Below, piece after piece: positions 1-8,500 of a stretch of 64,000 nucleotides of DNA; position 1 is the first letter of the stretch; every line of letters begins with the position of its first letter. The DNA is from Clostridium beijerinckii. GTDB taxonomy: Bacteria; Bacillota; Clostridia; Clostridiales; Clostridiaceae. Under the pieces are notes generated by a model. It worked only from the letters and a program-made list of their open reading frames with translations. It was not told the origin of the DNA and ran no database searches. The translations under genes and the position numbers were made by a program. The stretch covers positions 4,824,001 through 4,888,000 of the forward strand of contig NZ_CP073653.1 in assembly GCF_018223745.1 (NCBI RefSeq), given 5' to 3'.

Positions 1-1083
1 TTCCAATGTTTCATTTAACTCTTGTGATTTATGAACATTTACGATTTGTTCTAATCGAGTTCTATAAATTACAAGCTCAGAAACCATATTCATTAAATTA
101 TCTATTCTCTCTAAGTCAACTCTTACTGATTGATGTGCTTTCTTAACTTCTTTCTTTTGAGTAGACTTTTTAGCAGCTGGTTGCTTTGTCTCAACTTTTG
201 CTTCAGCTGGCTTTTCTACTGGAGCCTTTTCTATAACCGGTAGCTCTGGTAGCTGTGGCACTTCTTTTACTTCTGCTTCTTTTGGAGCTATATCTGAAAT
301 TTCTAATTCTATTAAAGAAGCTTCAACTTTTGCAACTTCTGAAATTCCATTTACAACAGTTAATATTTCATCTACAGTATTTTTAGTTACTAAGATAAAT
401 TTCAATTCAAAATCAAACTCTTCATTTTCAATTTCTTGAGTTGATGGGTCTGATTTTAATATTTCTCCGTGATCTTCAAGATCTTTAACTATTAAAAATG
501 CTCTTGCTGATTTTAATAAAGTGTTTTCACTTAATGTTACTTTTAACTCAATAGAGTTAAATCCTTTTTCTCTAGCTTGTCTAATAACAGATGTGTCATA
601 TTGATTTAAATCTAAATCAAATTCATCACCTGATATCATTTTATTTTCATCTTCTGACTTAATTTCACTAGCTTGTGTTTCTTCTTGTACGTTACTCTTG
701 TTTCCATTTTCTTTTATATCAGCTAAAGCTTTCATTATTCCATCTATATCTATTTTTTCCTCAGAACCTTCTTGAACATTGTCAACCATCTTTTCTAATG
801 TATCAAGACAATCAAACAATACTGTCACTACATCCTGAGTTACTTTTAGTTTTCCTTCTCTGAATTCAGCTAATACATCTTCCATCTTATGGGTAAGTTC
901 TGCTAAATCAGTAAATCCCATAGTCGCTGCCATTCCCTTAATTGTGTGAGCAACTCTAAATATTTCATTAACCTTATCTGTATCATCTGGATTTTGTTCT
1001 AAATCTAATAGTGATTCATTCAATGTTTGTAAATTTTCTAATGACTCCTCTAAAAACATTGACATATATTGAGATGTATCCAT
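1..1083 (-). CDS. cheA: chemotaxis histidine kinase CheA, N-terminal part (cut by window edge)
   Basis: Autophosphorylating kinase of the chemotaxis array, which passes phosphate to CheY and CheB. Only the first 361 codons are here, with no stop before the left edge. An HPt domain fills about residues 1-105, with the phospho-accepting His46 in RVAHTIKGMA. A CheY-binding P2-type segment follows near 150-245, then a Pro/Ala/Lys-rich linker, then the start of the dimerisation helices (VRVDLERIDNLMNMVSEL). Start ATG at 1083 follows GAGGAGGAG. It is the last visible gene of the fapA-cheWDBRA operon and starts 13 bases after cheR ends. Confidence 0.96.
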   Translation of the reverse strand, partial: MDTSQYMSMFLEESLENLQTLNESLLDLEQNPDDTDKVNEIFRVAHTIKGMAATMGFTDLAELTHKMEDVLAEFREGKLKVTQDVVTVLFDCLDTLEKMVDNVQEGSEEKIDIDGIMKALADIKENGNKSNVQEETQASEIKSEDENKMISGDEFDLDLNQYDTSVIRQAREKGFNSIELKVTLSENTLLKSARAFLIVKDLEDHGEILKSDPSTQEIENEEFDFELKFILVTKNTVDEILTVVNGISEVAKVEASLIELEISDIAPKEAEVKEVPQLPELPVIEKAPVEKPAEAKVETKQPAAKKSTQKKEVKKAHQSVRVDLERIDNLMNMVSELVIYRTRLEQIVNVHKSQELNETLE

Positions 1084-1096
1084 CCTTACTCCTCCT

Positions 1097-1864
1097 CTAT
1101 ATCTTTTTATAAATAAAGGTTGATGCTTTTTCAAATCCATAGTCTCTATAATTATAAATGCTCTCTGTAGCTCCTACAAATAAAAGCCCACCCTTTTTTA
1201 ATGAGTTACTGAATTTTTTATAAATTTCCTGTTTAACATCATTATTAAAATAAATAACTACATTTCTACAAACAATTAAATCAAAGCCAGTATCATATCG
1301 ATCTAAAATCAAATCATGTTTCTTAAAAGTTACCATATTCTTAATTTTAGACTCTACATAGTATTTATCGTCCCTTACTTTAAAATATTTACTTAAATCT
1401 GTATTATTTACACCTTTCATTTCATTTTGAGTATATTCTCCAAGCTTTGCTCTAGAAAGTATAGTATCATCTATATCTGTAGCTATTATATTATGTCTTC
1501 CATTTGGCGCTAACTTATCCAATATTATTCCTAATGAATATGGTTCACAGCCTATTGAACAAGCTGCACTCCAAATTTTTAGACTTGAATTATTTGGTAG
1601 TAACTCCTTTGCAATTTGTTTTTCTAAATCAGTAAATAATTCTGGATTTCTAAAAAATTCTGTTACGTTTATTGTTATGAAATCTAAAAACTTTTGTCTT
1701 TGCTCTGGATTACTTTTTATAGACTTGGAATATTCATCTAATGTTTTTATACCAACCCTTGTCATTAAGCTGTTTATTCTTCTATTTAGCTGTTCTGGCT
1801 TATATGCTGATAAATTTATACCCAACTCTTTATGAACCCATTTGTGAAATTCATTAAAATCCAT
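1097..1864 (-). CDS. cheR: chemotaxis protein methyltransferase CheR
   Basis: SAM-dependent methyltransferase that methylates glutamates on chemoreceptors; 255 residues, close to the usual length. The N-terminal helical domain (about 1-75) ends in TEFFRN. The SAM-binding motif is WSAACSIGCEPYS at about 98-110, and CRNVVIYF near residue 200 is the conserved second motif. No C-terminal TPR extension is present, so it is the plain CheR type. It lies between cheB and cheA in the same direction, 8 bases after cheB. Confidence 0.97.
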   Translation of the reverse strand: MDFNEFHKWVHKELGINLSAYKPEQLNRRINSLMTRVGIKTLDEYSKSIKSNPEQRQKFLDFITINVTEFFRNPELFTDLEKQIAKELLPNNSSLKIWSAACSIGCEPYSLGIILDKLAPNGRHNIIATDIDDTILSRAKLGEYTQNEMKGVNNTDLSKYFKVRDDKYYVESKIKNMVTFKKHDLILDRYDTGFDLIVCRNVVIYFNNDVKQEIYKKFSNSLKKGGLLFVGATESIYNYRDYGFEKASTFIYKKI

Positions 1865-1872
1865 ATTTCCTC

Positions 1873-2979
1873 CTATAACTGTTTAATTATTTTTACTATA
1901 TTTTCAGCTATTTCATTAAGCGGAGCCACTAAATCTACTTTTCCAGTTTCAAACGCAGCCTTTGGCATACCATAAATTGTACATGTAGATTTATCCTCTG
2001 AAATTGTTATACCACCATTATCTTTTATGTTTGCAGTTCCATCAGCACCATCTCTGCCCATTCCTGTAAGAATTACAGATATTAAATTTCCTCTGTACAC
2101 TTTTATAGCAGAATTAAATAACTTGTCAACTGCTGGTCTTACTCCCCATATAGGCGGCTCTTCATTTAAGTGAATTAAATTATTTGATCCTACAGTCATA
2201 TGTTGACCACCCTTAGCAATATATATTGTATCATTACTAATCCTCATACCTTCCGTTGCCTCAACCACTTTCATATTGCAAGCTTTATCTAGTCTTTCAG
2301 AAAATACTTTTGTAAAACCTTCTGGCATGTGCTGAACTACAAAAACTGGTACACCTAAATTTTTAGGTAATTTGGTTAACACCTCCTGAAGAGCCTTAGG
2401 GCCTCCAGTAGATGCCCCAATTACAACTGCATCTATCTTTTTATTTTTAGGTATACTATTCACCCTATGTATAGTTTTTTCTTTTATTATATTGGGATTA
2501 TTTAAACCAATCTCATTATTAGTTATTGGGTTATTTTTATTAGCTTCTAAACTTGTTAACTTCTTTCTAGAATTAACATTGCTAGTTATACTTTTTATTT
2601 GTTCTATTAAGTTATTTTTAACTTTTGCTATATCTAGCGAAATACTTCCTGATGGCTTAGTTATAAAGCTAATAGCTCCATTATCTAAACATTCTAAAGT
2701 TAGTTCCGATCCTTCTGTAGTTGAACTACTAAGCATTATTACAGGATAACTTTTCCCAAGTCTTTTTAATTCTTTAAGAGTTGCAAGTCCGTCTAAATCC
2801 CTCATATGTACATCTAATGTGATAAGGTCCGGATTGTACTTCTCTACCTTCTCAACTAATTCTCTACCATCTCTAAATTTAGCTACAACTTCAAAATTAC
2901 TTTCTGATTCTATCATATCTGATATCGCCTTCCTCATAAAAGCCGAATCATCAACAACAATAATCTTTATCTTACCCAC
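1873..2979 (-). CDS. cheB: chemotaxis response regulator / receptor methylesterase-deamidase CheB
   Basis: Removes methyl groups from chemoreceptor glutamates and is activated by phosphorylation from CheA. A receiver domain (about 1-125) has the acidic pair D10-D11 and phospho-accepting D56 in LDVHMRDLDG. A Lys/Asn-rich linker (about 130-180) leads to the methylesterase domain with GASTGGPKAL (catalytic Ser), VVQHMPEGF (catalytic His) and GMGRDGADG (catalytic Asp). At 368 residues it is full length. The start codon is GTG. Its pairing with CheD and CheR indicates a Bacillus-like adaptation system. Confidence 0.97.
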   Translation of the reverse strand: MGKIKIIVVDDSAFMRKAISDMIESESNFEVVAKFRDGRELVEKVEKYNPDLITLDVHMRDLDGLATLKELKRLGKSYPVIMLSSSTTEGSELTLECLDNGAISFITKPSGSISLDIAKVKNNLIEQIKSITSNVNSRKKLTSLEANKNNPITNNEIGLNNPNIIKEKTIHRVNSIPKNKKIDAVVIGASTGGPKALQEVLTKLPKNLGVPVFVVQHMPEGFTKVFSERLDKACNMKVVEATEGMRISNDTIYIAKGGQHMTVGSNNLIHLNEEPPIWGVRPAVDKLFNSAIKVYRGNLISVILTGMGRDGADGTANIKDNGGITISEDKSTCTIYGMPKAAFETGKVDLVAPLNEIAENIVKIIKQL

Positions 2980-3002
2980 CTAATCACACCTCTCTCTTTA
3001 TT

Positions 3003-3491
3003 CTACAATTCTACAATTCCAAGCCCTACAACTTTAAGTATTACTTTTCCATCACTTGCATAAAGGATCATAGTTCTACCTTTATTTCCACCTGTCTCCT
3101 CAGCAATTATAGGTATAGATTCTTCTTTTAAACTTTTCTTCACTGCATCACTATTCCTTTTTCCAATATCGCTTATTATGCTCTTATCAGAAAAATTAAA
3201 CATTGAAGCTCCACCAGCTATTTTAGCCACGAGATTTCTCTTTTTACACCCTTGCTTTTCCATTTTATCAATTAATAGTGGAATAGCTAAATCTGCAAAT
3301 TTCATGGGGTTTGTACTACTTTTAAATTGTGTACTATCAGGAAGCATTATATGTGCTAATCCTGCCACCTTAACTGTCCTATCATATAAGGCAATTCCTA
3401 TACATGATCCGAGTCCTATTGTCATTATTGTTCCTGGGTCGAGTACTAAATTTAGATCAGCTATTCCAACTTTTACTTCTGCACTTACCAT
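3003..3491 (-). CDS. cheD: chemoreceptor glutamine deamidase CheD
   Basis: Deamidates receptor glutamines and, in Bacillus-type systems, also works with CheC. The 162-residue protein has the family catalytic residues: Cys30 in GLGSCIGIALYD and His47 in AGLAHIMLP, plus a conserved Thr in the later KGRTMILY region. No cheC is visible in this window. It lies 9 bases after cheW and 23 before cheB in the che operon. Confidence 0.96.
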   Translation of the reverse strand: MVSAEVKVGIADLNLVLDPGTIMTIGLGSCIGIALYDRTVKVAGLAHIMLPDSTQFKSSTNPMKFADLAIPLLIDKMEKQGCKKRNLVAKIAGGASMFNFSDKSIISDIGKRNSDAVKKSLKEESIPIIAEETGGNKGRTMILYASDGKVILKVVGLGIVEL

Positions 3492-3500
3492 CTTTACCCC

Positions 3501-3950
3501 CTAAAAGATTTTTTCTTCATCCTCTGAAGACAGTATCTTTTCTAAGTCTAATAAAATAACTATATTATCTTTTAATTTTATTAGACCTGCTATATATCTT
3601 TTGTCTATTGTTGCTGTTATAGGAGGTGCTTCTTCCATTAAATCACTACTAACATCTCGCACTTCGTAAACATTTTCTACAATAATTCCGAATTTATTTT
3701 CATCTCTTTTTACAACTATTATTTTTCTATTTTCATTTTCTTCATCTTCTCCAAAATTAAACTTTTTGGATAAGCTAATTATTGGAAGTATACTTTGTTC
3801 ATAATTTATTACTCCCTTTACAAAACTAGGCGAATCAGGAAGAATTGTTGGTTCTTCATATCCTAAAATCCTCTCAACTTCTTTTATATCTGTTGCGTAA
3901 TGTTCTCCATTTAATCCAAATATTAAAATTTTCACTTCATTACTTGACAT
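3501..3950 (-). CDS. cheW: chemotaxis coupling protein CheW
   Basis: Scaffold protein that links CheA to chemoreceptors in the membrane array. The whole 149-residue protein is one CheW-like SH3-type beta-barrel domain; family features are ILGYEEPTILPDSP, FVKGVINYEQSILPIISL and a C-terminal AGLIKLKDNIVILLDLEKIL. No receiver domain is attached, so this is CheW and not CheV. The start ATG at 3950 follows a GGAGGG site. It is the second gene of the operon, 14 bases after the FapA-like gene. Confidence 0.94.
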   Translation of the reverse strand: MSSNEVKILIFGLNGEHYATDIKEVERILGYEEPTILPDSPSFVKGVINYEQSILPIISLSKKFNFGEDEENENRKIIVVKRDENKFGIIVENVYEVRDVSSDLMEEAPPITATIDKRYIAGLIKLKDNIVILLDLEKILSSEDEEKIF

Positions 3951-3964
3951 TACTTTGAACCCTC

Positions 3965-5914
3965 CTATAGTATAAATTTATCAATTGTTATTTCTCCAGT
4001 TTTATCTATATATGCCTCTACATTTTTAGAAGAAACCTCTAACATAATTTGTTTTTCTCCAAAGCAGAAAATAGTATTGTTATAAGCTATATCAGCTGTA
4101 ATTCTTCCTTTTTTAGAGACTTTTAAAACAGTACTAACTCCAGCTGCACTTCCCACTGTCTTTAACTTTATTTCAGATCCTGCTGAAAGTGTGCCACCTC
4201 TACAAACAGCTTTTTCACTGGTAAACTCTATATTTTCCAATGCTATTATGTTACAGGTATACTGTCCTTTACCTGTAACAAAAACACTCCCTGATGCTTC
4301 TATGGTAGACCCTTGAGCATACGCTAAATGCACGTTTGTAGGAATTACCATCAAATCTTCCATTTCGCAAATTTCTTCATCTAACAATTCCTTAAAAATA
4401 TCAAATTCATTAATATTATTTATTTTAAGTGGGCCTAAGCCCAATAGCTTATTTATTATAAATGTTGTAACGTCACTATGCTGAATTCCTTCAGACATAT
4501 TATAATTCAAAATATTTCTACATATTTTAGGTAATGATTTCAACTTATTCTCTATTAATATTTTAATTATTTCTCCATCTTTTTTTGAACCTAGTAAGTT
4601 ATGTTCTTTTACTTGCACTGTTGAATCAACTAAATCATCAATAATATGAGCCAGACTCTTCAAACTTTCTAAATACTGCTTTTTCTCAACATTCTCACAT
4701 CCAGCTGTCACTGTTGAATTCAATATATTTCCGCCTATAAAAATTTCTCCTGAAGACCTGATCATTGCAGATTCTACATTTTTGCCAACATGAAGCTCAT
4801 TCCCTGCTTTAACTTCCATTCCTTCTAAAATATTACCAACAACTTCAACATTGCCAACAAAATCTATGTTTCCGCTTTTTAAATCTACTTGATCTACCTT
4901 GTATAATTTATTTACTACAAATGTATTTGCTTTATAAGCTGGCTTACCCTCAGACGTTGCTATAATACTATTGTTTTCAAGTTTACATCCCTCTCCAAGT
5001 CTTACTCCCGTCTTTTTAAAAGTCTTTCTTTTAACAGGAACACCATATATATCTTGTCCATCATTTCCCGATTTTCCAGGTATTATTTCGCCTATAACGT
5101 CTCCAACTTTAACATTTGCAATTAGAAATCTATTTCTATAATCAACTTTTTCTTCTGAGTCTTTGTAATGAATTAATTCTTCTGAATCGTGAAATAGAAC
5201 TTGAATCTCATCTGGAATGTCATCTACAGCAGGCACTCCTTTTGCAACTAACTTTTTTTCTATATTATGTTCATTGCATATACTTTCTAATTCTTTTTCA
5301 ATAATTCCATATTTAATTCCATTACTCTTTAGCAACTCTTTTAATTCTTTTACTGTATATTTTGGTGGATATTTATCATCAACATTCTTCTTTTTGATTG
5401 TTAAATTTTTTTGATATTCTTGGTTAACTAATTCATATATATGAGCTGGGGTTGATTTTATATCAACATATGCCTCCATTTTATCATCTGTAATTGATAT
5501 ATTTATGTTTCTTGTCGGCTCGTTCTCTTCAAATTTATATTCAATTTTATCTCGTGATGTTACAGGCGTTATTCCATCACATTTTTGCCCATTAATAATT
5601 AAAATTACACCCGGACAAGTTTTTATAGTAATAATTTCATCTTTATTATCATATTCTGTTATTATTATTTTCCCATTCTCAATCTTAGCTCCAAATTCTT
5701 CTTTAGTTTCTGGTAATTCTTCAATTATTTCCTTTTCTTCAATGCTGCTCTTATTTTCGTCAACTTCTATTATTTCTATCTCTACTTTCTTTCTAAAAAA
5801 CTTCTTTTCTTCCTTAATTATTCTATATTTTAAAACTTCTTTCGAAAGATTTAATTCAGAAGATGCTTTTTCAAGACATTCATTTAAGGATGCTCCAGAA
5901 AACTTCAAGTCCAT
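3965..5914 (-). CDS. FapA (DUF342) family protein heading the chemotaxis operon
   Basis: A 649-residue member of the flagellar assembly protein A family (DUF342). The N-terminal 50 residues resemble the Jag/KhpB N-terminal domain (SGASLNECLEKASSELN). A middle region follows with EVIPGKSGNDGQDIYGVPV-like residues, and a C-terminal repetitive beta-rich region (about 340-649) is typical of a polymer-like beta-helix. The biochemical role is not settled; in Vibrio FapA helps place the chemotaxis and flagellar machinery at the pole. Here it is the first gene of the che operon, which supports a motility-linked role. No membrane segment is seen. The start follows AGGGGGAG. Confidence 0.85.
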   Translation of the reverse strand: MDLKFSGASLNECLEKASSELNLSKEVLKYRIIKEEKKFFRKKVEIEIIEVDENKSSIEEKEIIEELPETKEEFGAKIENGKIIITEYDNKDEIITIKTCPGVILIINGQKCDGITPVTSRDKIEYKFEENEPTRNINISITDDKMEAYVDIKSTPAHIYELVNQEYQKNLTIKKKNVDDKYPPKYTVKELKELLKSNGIKYGIIEKELESICNEHNIEKKLVAKGVPAVDDIPDEIQVLFHDSEELIHYKDSEEKVDYRNRFLIANVKVGDVIGEIIPGKSGNDGQDIYGVPVKRKTFKKTGVRLGEGCKLENNSIIATSEGKPAYKANTFVVNKLYKVDQVDLKSGNIDFVGNVEVVGNILEGMEVKAGNELHVGKNVESAMIRSSGEIFIGGNILNSTVTAGCENVEKKQYLESLKSLAHIIDDLVDSTVQVKEHNLLGSKKDGEIIKILIENKLKSLPKICRNILNYNMSEGIQHSDVTTFIINKLLGLGPLKINNINEFDIFKELLDEEICEMEDLMVIPTNVHLAYAQGSTIEASGSVFVTGKGQYTCNIIALENIEFTSEKAVCRGGTLSAGSEIKLKTVGSAAGVSTVLKVSKKGRITADIAYNNTIFCFGEKQIMLEVSSKNVEAYIDKTGEITIDKFIL

Positions 5915-5946
5915 AAATATCTCCCCCTAAAATACTCCTTTATCTA

Positions 5947-5955
5947 AGTATACCA
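5947..5955 (-). promoter_or_regulatory. candidate extended -10 promoter of the chemotaxis operon
   Basis: On the minus strand TGGTATACT forms an extended -10 element about 30 bases before the FapA-like start. No good -35 and no sigma-D motility motif was found, so this assignment is tentative. Confidence 0.35.
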
Positions 5956-6031
5956 CAGCCTATTTTAATTTTATATCCATTATTTATATTAATCTATATT
6001 ATTTTACATGAAAATACAAATTAACTTAATT

Positions 6032-6766
6032 TTAATGATTTTTTATATATTTTTCTATCTCATCATCATATTCTTTCATCAATTTTCTAATCAAGTTATT
6101 ATCTGCATTAAAATTTATGCTATTTACTGTTTTTATGGGTAATATTTTAGGGGATGTACCCGAAATAAACATTCCATCCAATTTATCTATATCAGAATAT
6201 TTATATTCTACTTCCTCGACTTCAACCCCAACCTTATTTGCAATATCTATTATTTCTCCTCTAGTTACTCCCGGTAGTACAGCTTTTACAGGTGATGTAA
6301 GAAGTTTATTTCCTTTAACCATGAAAATATTTGATCTGCTGCCTTCTGTTACATGCCCATTTGAATCGACTAAAATAGCTTCATACGCATTATTATCCTT
6401 TATCTCTTTATTAACTCTTTCTCTAAAGGTATCATTTATTATTTTCGCATTAGGATTTTCTCTTTCTCCAAAATAAAGTATAGTGTTAACCCCATTCATA
6501 TACATTTCATCAGATGGATATGAGTGTTCAATAAAAAATACTCTTAGCTTTTTTTCATTTACTCCAAATGTTATTTTTATATTTCCTTCAGATCTATTTT
6601 CACTTTCTATTAGTTCCTCAATTTCCTTACTTATTTCTTCGTAACTTACTAAAAATTCTTCATTTATTAAATTAAAAGAATTTTTCATTCTTTTTAAATG
6701 ACTTTCTAGAAAAATTGACTTTCTATCTATTACTCTTAAAACTTCATAAATTATTTTATCTTCCAT
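6032..6766 (-). CDS. class IV aminotransferase (4-amino-4-deoxychorismate lyase / branched-chain or D-amino acid type)
   Basis: PLP-dependent fold-type IV enzyme of 244 residues. It has the opening YEVLRVIDRKSIFLESHLKRM, a PLP-lysine region NAKIINDTFRERVN, the AYEAILVDSNGHVTEGSRSN block, and GVTRGEIIDIA for the phosphate cup. The family includes PabC, IlvE and D-amino acid transaminase; the short length slightly favours PabC but no pab neighbour is present, so the substrate is open. Start: ATG at 6766 is chosen because an upstream in-frame ATG at 6817 lies inside an inserted intergenic repeat and encodes only repeat-derived residues. Confidence 0.8.
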   Translation of the reverse strand: MEDKIIYEVLRVIDRKSIFLESHLKRMKNSFNLINEEFLVSYEEISKEIEELIESENRSEGNIKITFGVNEKKLRVFFIEHSYPSDEMYMNGVNTILYFGERENPNAKIINDTFRERVNKEIKDNNAYEAILVDSNGHVTEGSRSNIFMVKGNKLLTSPVKAVLPGVTRGEIIDIANKVGVEVEEVEYKYSDIDKLDGMFISGTSPKILPIKTVNSINFNADNNLIRKLMKEYDDEIEKYIKNH

Positions 6767-6791
6767 GCCTTGCCATCCCTTTCTATTATTA

Positions 6792-6902
6792 TATAGATAT
6801 TGCAATTCACAATGCACATTTCACAATTCAGAATCATTGCTAAAATTCCTGCAATATTTTAGAATCATGATAAAGAATCATTTTTGCAATGTATATATTA
6901 TA
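6792..6902 (+). repeat. about 110-bp AT-rich intergenic repeat, copy A1
   Basis: Starts ATATAGATATTGCAATTCAC and ends TTGCAATGTATATATTA, so the ends form an inverted repeat. The inside matches copies at 7908, 27419, 39105 and 44869 (blocks CAATGCACATTTCACAATT, CTAAAATTC and TTTAGAATCATGAT). It separates the class IV aminotransferase gene from the HAD gene and supplies a false upstream start for the former. Confidence 0.75.
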
Positions 6903-7048
6903 TATATAATCTGTAATATTAAATTAATATTATTAATTGCATAAGTCTAAACTTTAATCATATACTAATGTAAATTCTTTAACACAGCTTATACTATGTA
7001 ATCAAATCAATTTTATTTCTTAATAAGACTGATATCTTAATTTATATT

Positions 7049-7687
7049 TTATTTCCATCTTAGTATCTCTATATCATGATTCTTTTTATAGTTTATTAAA
7101 TATGGCTTACCTACTAGATCCAATAATGGTTTATCTGATAAGGAATCAGAAAACATATACGATTCCTTAAAATCCACCTCAATTTTTTCATCTTTAAGTA
7201 CTTCTTTCAATCTTCTAACCTTCTCTTCTCCCTTGCAGTTATTCCCTACCATTTTTCTTACGAAAGTTCCATTTTCAAATCCAAATTTAGTTCCTATTAC
7301 TTTATTAACTTCTTTTATATTGTAAAATTCATTAACGTAAAATTCAGGAGATGCTGAAATCAGGTATATATCATATCCCTCATTTTTAAGTTTTTTCATC
7401 ATTTCCAATGCATCATCATATAAAATATTTTTTAGCCTCTCATCATAAAACGCTTTAACAAGTTCAGCTAACTCCTCTTCTTTTATTCCATCTATAAACC
7501 TTAAAAATGTCTCTTTTACTTTTCTCTCATCATATATTCCAATTGCGTACATAATTCCACAGTATATAGCTCTTGGTAAAAATCTTAGATTTTTTTTATT
7601 TTTCTTAATTACATACTTAAATAATTCCATTAAGGTTTCTTTTTTAGTAATGGTATAATCTATGTCAAATATAGCAAGTTTCTTCAA
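7049..7687 (-). CDS. HAD-superfamily subfamily IB hydrolase (SerB-like phosphatase)
   Basis: A 212-residue haloacid-dehalogenase phosphatase. Motif I is FDIDYTIT with nucleophile D8 and acid/base D10; motif II is LISASPE; the last motif is SDSLSDKPLLDLVG with metal-binding acids. The layout, including a small helical cap between motifs I and II, matches subfamily IB proteins related to phosphoserine phosphatase, but the substrate cannot be read from sequence. The start codon is TTG at 7687, preceded by AAGGTAGG. It stands alone between two repeat-rich gaps. Confidence 0.85.
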   Translation of the reverse strand: MKKLAIFDIDYTITKKETLMELFKYVIKKNKKNLRFLPRAIYCGIMYAIGIYDERKVKETFLRFIDGIKEEELAELVKAFYDERLKNILYDDALEMMKKLKNEGYDIYLISASPEFYVNEFYNIKEVNKVIGTKFGFENGTFVRKMVGNNCKGEEKVRRLKEVLKDEKIEVDFKESYMFSDSLSDKPLLDLVGKPYLINYKKNHDIEILRWK

Positions 7688-7907
7688 AACACAAATACCT
7701 ACCTTTTTAATATTTAATTCTTAACACTCAAGCATATGATTTAACTTTGCTTTAAATCATTAAGTGTTTAGAGCTAAATATTATAATGATTAATTTCGAT
7801 TAAAAATTCTTAGGCTTTTCTTTCTTTAAACTTAATCCCGTTATTATTTTTTATCACTCGTTTATTTTAAGTAATAATAACCTTAATTATTACAACAAAA
7901 TCGTAAA

Positions 7908-8015
7908 TGTATATATTGCAATTCACAATGCACATTTCGCAATGCACAATTACAGCTAAAATTCTCACAACATTTTTAGAATTATGATGAAGAACTATCT
8001 TTGCAACATATATAC
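7908..8015 (+). repeat. about 108-bp AT-rich intergenic repeat, copy A2
   Basis: Same family and orientation as A1: TATATTGCAATTCACAATGC at the left end and TTTGCAACATATATAC at the right end, with ends that pair. It sits in the 813-bp gap between the HAD and aminotransferase genes; no gene was seen in that gap. Confidence 0.75.
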
Positions 8016-8059
8016 AAAAATTAGAAATAAATTCTAACTAAATATTCTTTCTTCATATT

Positions 8060-8200
8060 TAGTATAAATAAACAACTTTAAAACTAGATTTACGTGATAA
8101 CTTACCTAAATCATAAACTATAACTATACTTAGACTATGAAATATATTCCAATCAGAAATAAGAAATGATTAATATACATAAGTATAGATTATAGTTGTT
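8060..8200 (+). repeat. degraded piece related to the foldback elements
   Basis: AACTTTAAAACTAGATTTACGTGATAACTTACC closely resembles the left flanks of the elements at 31168 and 63798 over about 30 bases. AACTATAACTATACTTA (around 8117) pairs with TAAGTATAGATTATAGTT (around 8180). The central core found in complete copies is missing, so this looks like a copy that lost its middle; part of it is repeated again at 8238-8270. Confidence 0.5.
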
Positions 8201-8206
8201 TTATTC

Positions 8207-8496
8207 TATAGATAACCCAACTTTAAGTTAGATTTATACTATGAAATATATCCCAACTAGAAATAAGAATTATGCTTTTGTGAAATGTTTCATTAGGAAT
8301 TTGATGGCTTTGATTCTTAGATTAAAAGTTGTTCCAAGTATGCTAGTTCAAAGCTTGCCTTTGAGGCTAGCATCTTGGGTGCAACTTGTGAGCTTAGAAT
8401 CATCCATCATAATTTCCTTAGAAACTGGAACAACAGCATAATTCTCATTTCGGCGAGTTATATGCATAAGTTCAGGTCTTAGTTGGATTATCTATA
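8207..8496 (-). repeat. large foldback element E1 (about 290 bp)
   Basis: Ends TATAGATAACCCAA and TTGGATTATCTATA pair with each other. Inside is a long imperfect hairpin whose top is AAGTTGCACCCA facing TTGGAACAACTT when read on the minus strand, with a loop around CAAAGGCAAGCTTTG. It begins 4 bases after the aspartate-type aminotransferase stop, and its core is oriented with that gene. The 66-codon open frame inside it is a by-product of the repeat. Confidence 0.75.
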
Positions 8497-8500
8497 TACA

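Noticed and set aside
6767..6817. Longer N-terminus for the class IV aminotransferase
   Set aside because: The added residues are encoded by repeat A1, and ATG 6766 begins at the family's usual N-terminus.
8241..8441. 66-codon open frame on the plus strand
   Set aside because: It lies wholly inside foldback element E1 and follows the hairpin arms; no ribosome site.
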